From: Aristolochia californica
Lineage: Eukaryota > Streptophyta > Magnoliopsida > Piperales > Aristolochiaceae
Direction: 5' to 3'
Length of the DNA stretch: 64,000 nucleotides
Assembly: GCA_029961685.1 (NCBI GenBank)
Contig: JARWKL010000008.1
Coordinates: forward strand, 560,501 to 624,500
The translations under genes and the position numbers were made by a program. The notes beneath the pieces are model-generated. The model was not told where the DNA came from and made no database searches. It saw only the letters and a program-made list of their open reading frames with translations. Shown piece by piece: positions 63,358 through 64,000 of this stretch (position 1 is the first letter of the stretch; the number at the start of each line of letters is the position of its first letter).

Positions 63358-64000
63358 CTGAATGACATAAAGAAAATTCAATTAGAGTTAAAATAGAAAA
63401 CAGAAAGAATGAAATTTAGTATTTGACCTATTCCAAGCTATATTTCAAACTTATAATAATAATGGAGAGAAGATATTAATTACATCTCGAGACGTCATTC
63501 ATGGAATATGTAGCATAATACCTTATCATAATGCTAATCAATTAGATTCCATCAACATGTAGTTTAGGTCCAAACAAAATTTATCGACATTTTCTTTTCC
63601 ATGGTCCTGAATCCCATAATGACTTGGGCCAAACCTCAAAAGACACACTAGGACATTTGATGGCAAAACTCAAATATTTTCTAAATTACAGAATTGCCAT
63701 TACATTCCTCAAATATTACGATAGCCCTTAATAATTCTTCATTTGAGGATGTAAAAATAACAAGGTTATTATTCATAAAGTTTTTGTTTCTTTATCTATG
63801 TCTGCATATAGTCAGTATTATTGGATACCTCAGAAACCCGTGCAGATGATAAAAATCACATATTTAACATACACTCCCAACCAAAACGTAACCACTTAGC
63901 CAAAGGCCCAAATCACACACTTACACACACACACACATATTGTGTTTTTTATTTAACAGAAATTTTGTCAAGCCAGGCATGTATCATTCAGTGAAAAGTT

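Overview
This window is nuclear DNA of a flowering plant, probably a dicot or early-diverging lineage rather than a grass. The evidence is plant gene families with intact splice sites (yellow-stripe-like transporter, xyloglucan endotransglucosylase, DWF1, P-class PPR protein, miR396), AT-rich introns and intergenic DNA, and plant-type short retroelements. I see no prokaryotic, organellar or CRISPR features. I rebuilt exon structures by hand: each GT/GC..AG junction was checked for reading-frame phase and for family continuity.

Layout from left to right. The last exon of a YSL metal transporter (+) enters from the left edge. Next is a MIR396 hairpin on the minus strand, within a long A-rich, repeat-bearing transcription unit. 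A broken RLP24 ribosome-biogenesis gene (-) follows, then a very small LTR element (SMART type). A seven-exon bHLH factor (+) and the eIF4A-III exon-junction helicase (+) come next, then an orphan gene fragment (-), tRNA-Phe(GAA) and splicing factor SF3A1 (+). The middle holds a DHHC palmitoyltransferase of PAT11 type (-), a YGGT/YlmG plastid protein (+), the Fe-S assembly factor DRE2 (-) divergent from an XTH wall enzyme (+), and the sterol reductase DWF1/DIMINUTO (-) with a long 5' UTR intron. The right part has a TAF15-like RNA-binding protein (-), a MITE-rich gap, an intronless mitochondrial-type PPR gene (-), a second SMART element, the AP-5 beta-like adaptor subunit (+), and the C-terminal part of PRP40C (-), which runs off the right edge.

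Most genes are single-copy housekeeping genes and do not form one pathway. Four act in mRNA processing (eIF4A-III, SF3A1, TAF15-like, PRP40C). From memory, the homologues of eIF4A-III, DWF1, PRP40C and AP-5 beta lie close together on Arabidopsis chromosome 3, so the block looks anciently conserved.

I found no convincing undescribed multi-gene system. The most interesting items are the MIR396 locus and its degenerate repeat array, two roughly 300-bp complete LTR elements in opposite orientations, the RLP24 pseudogene with an in-frame stop, a GC-AG intron in eIF4A-III, the DRE2 start codon isolated by an intron, and a short SINE-like insertion with a clean 16-bp target duplication.
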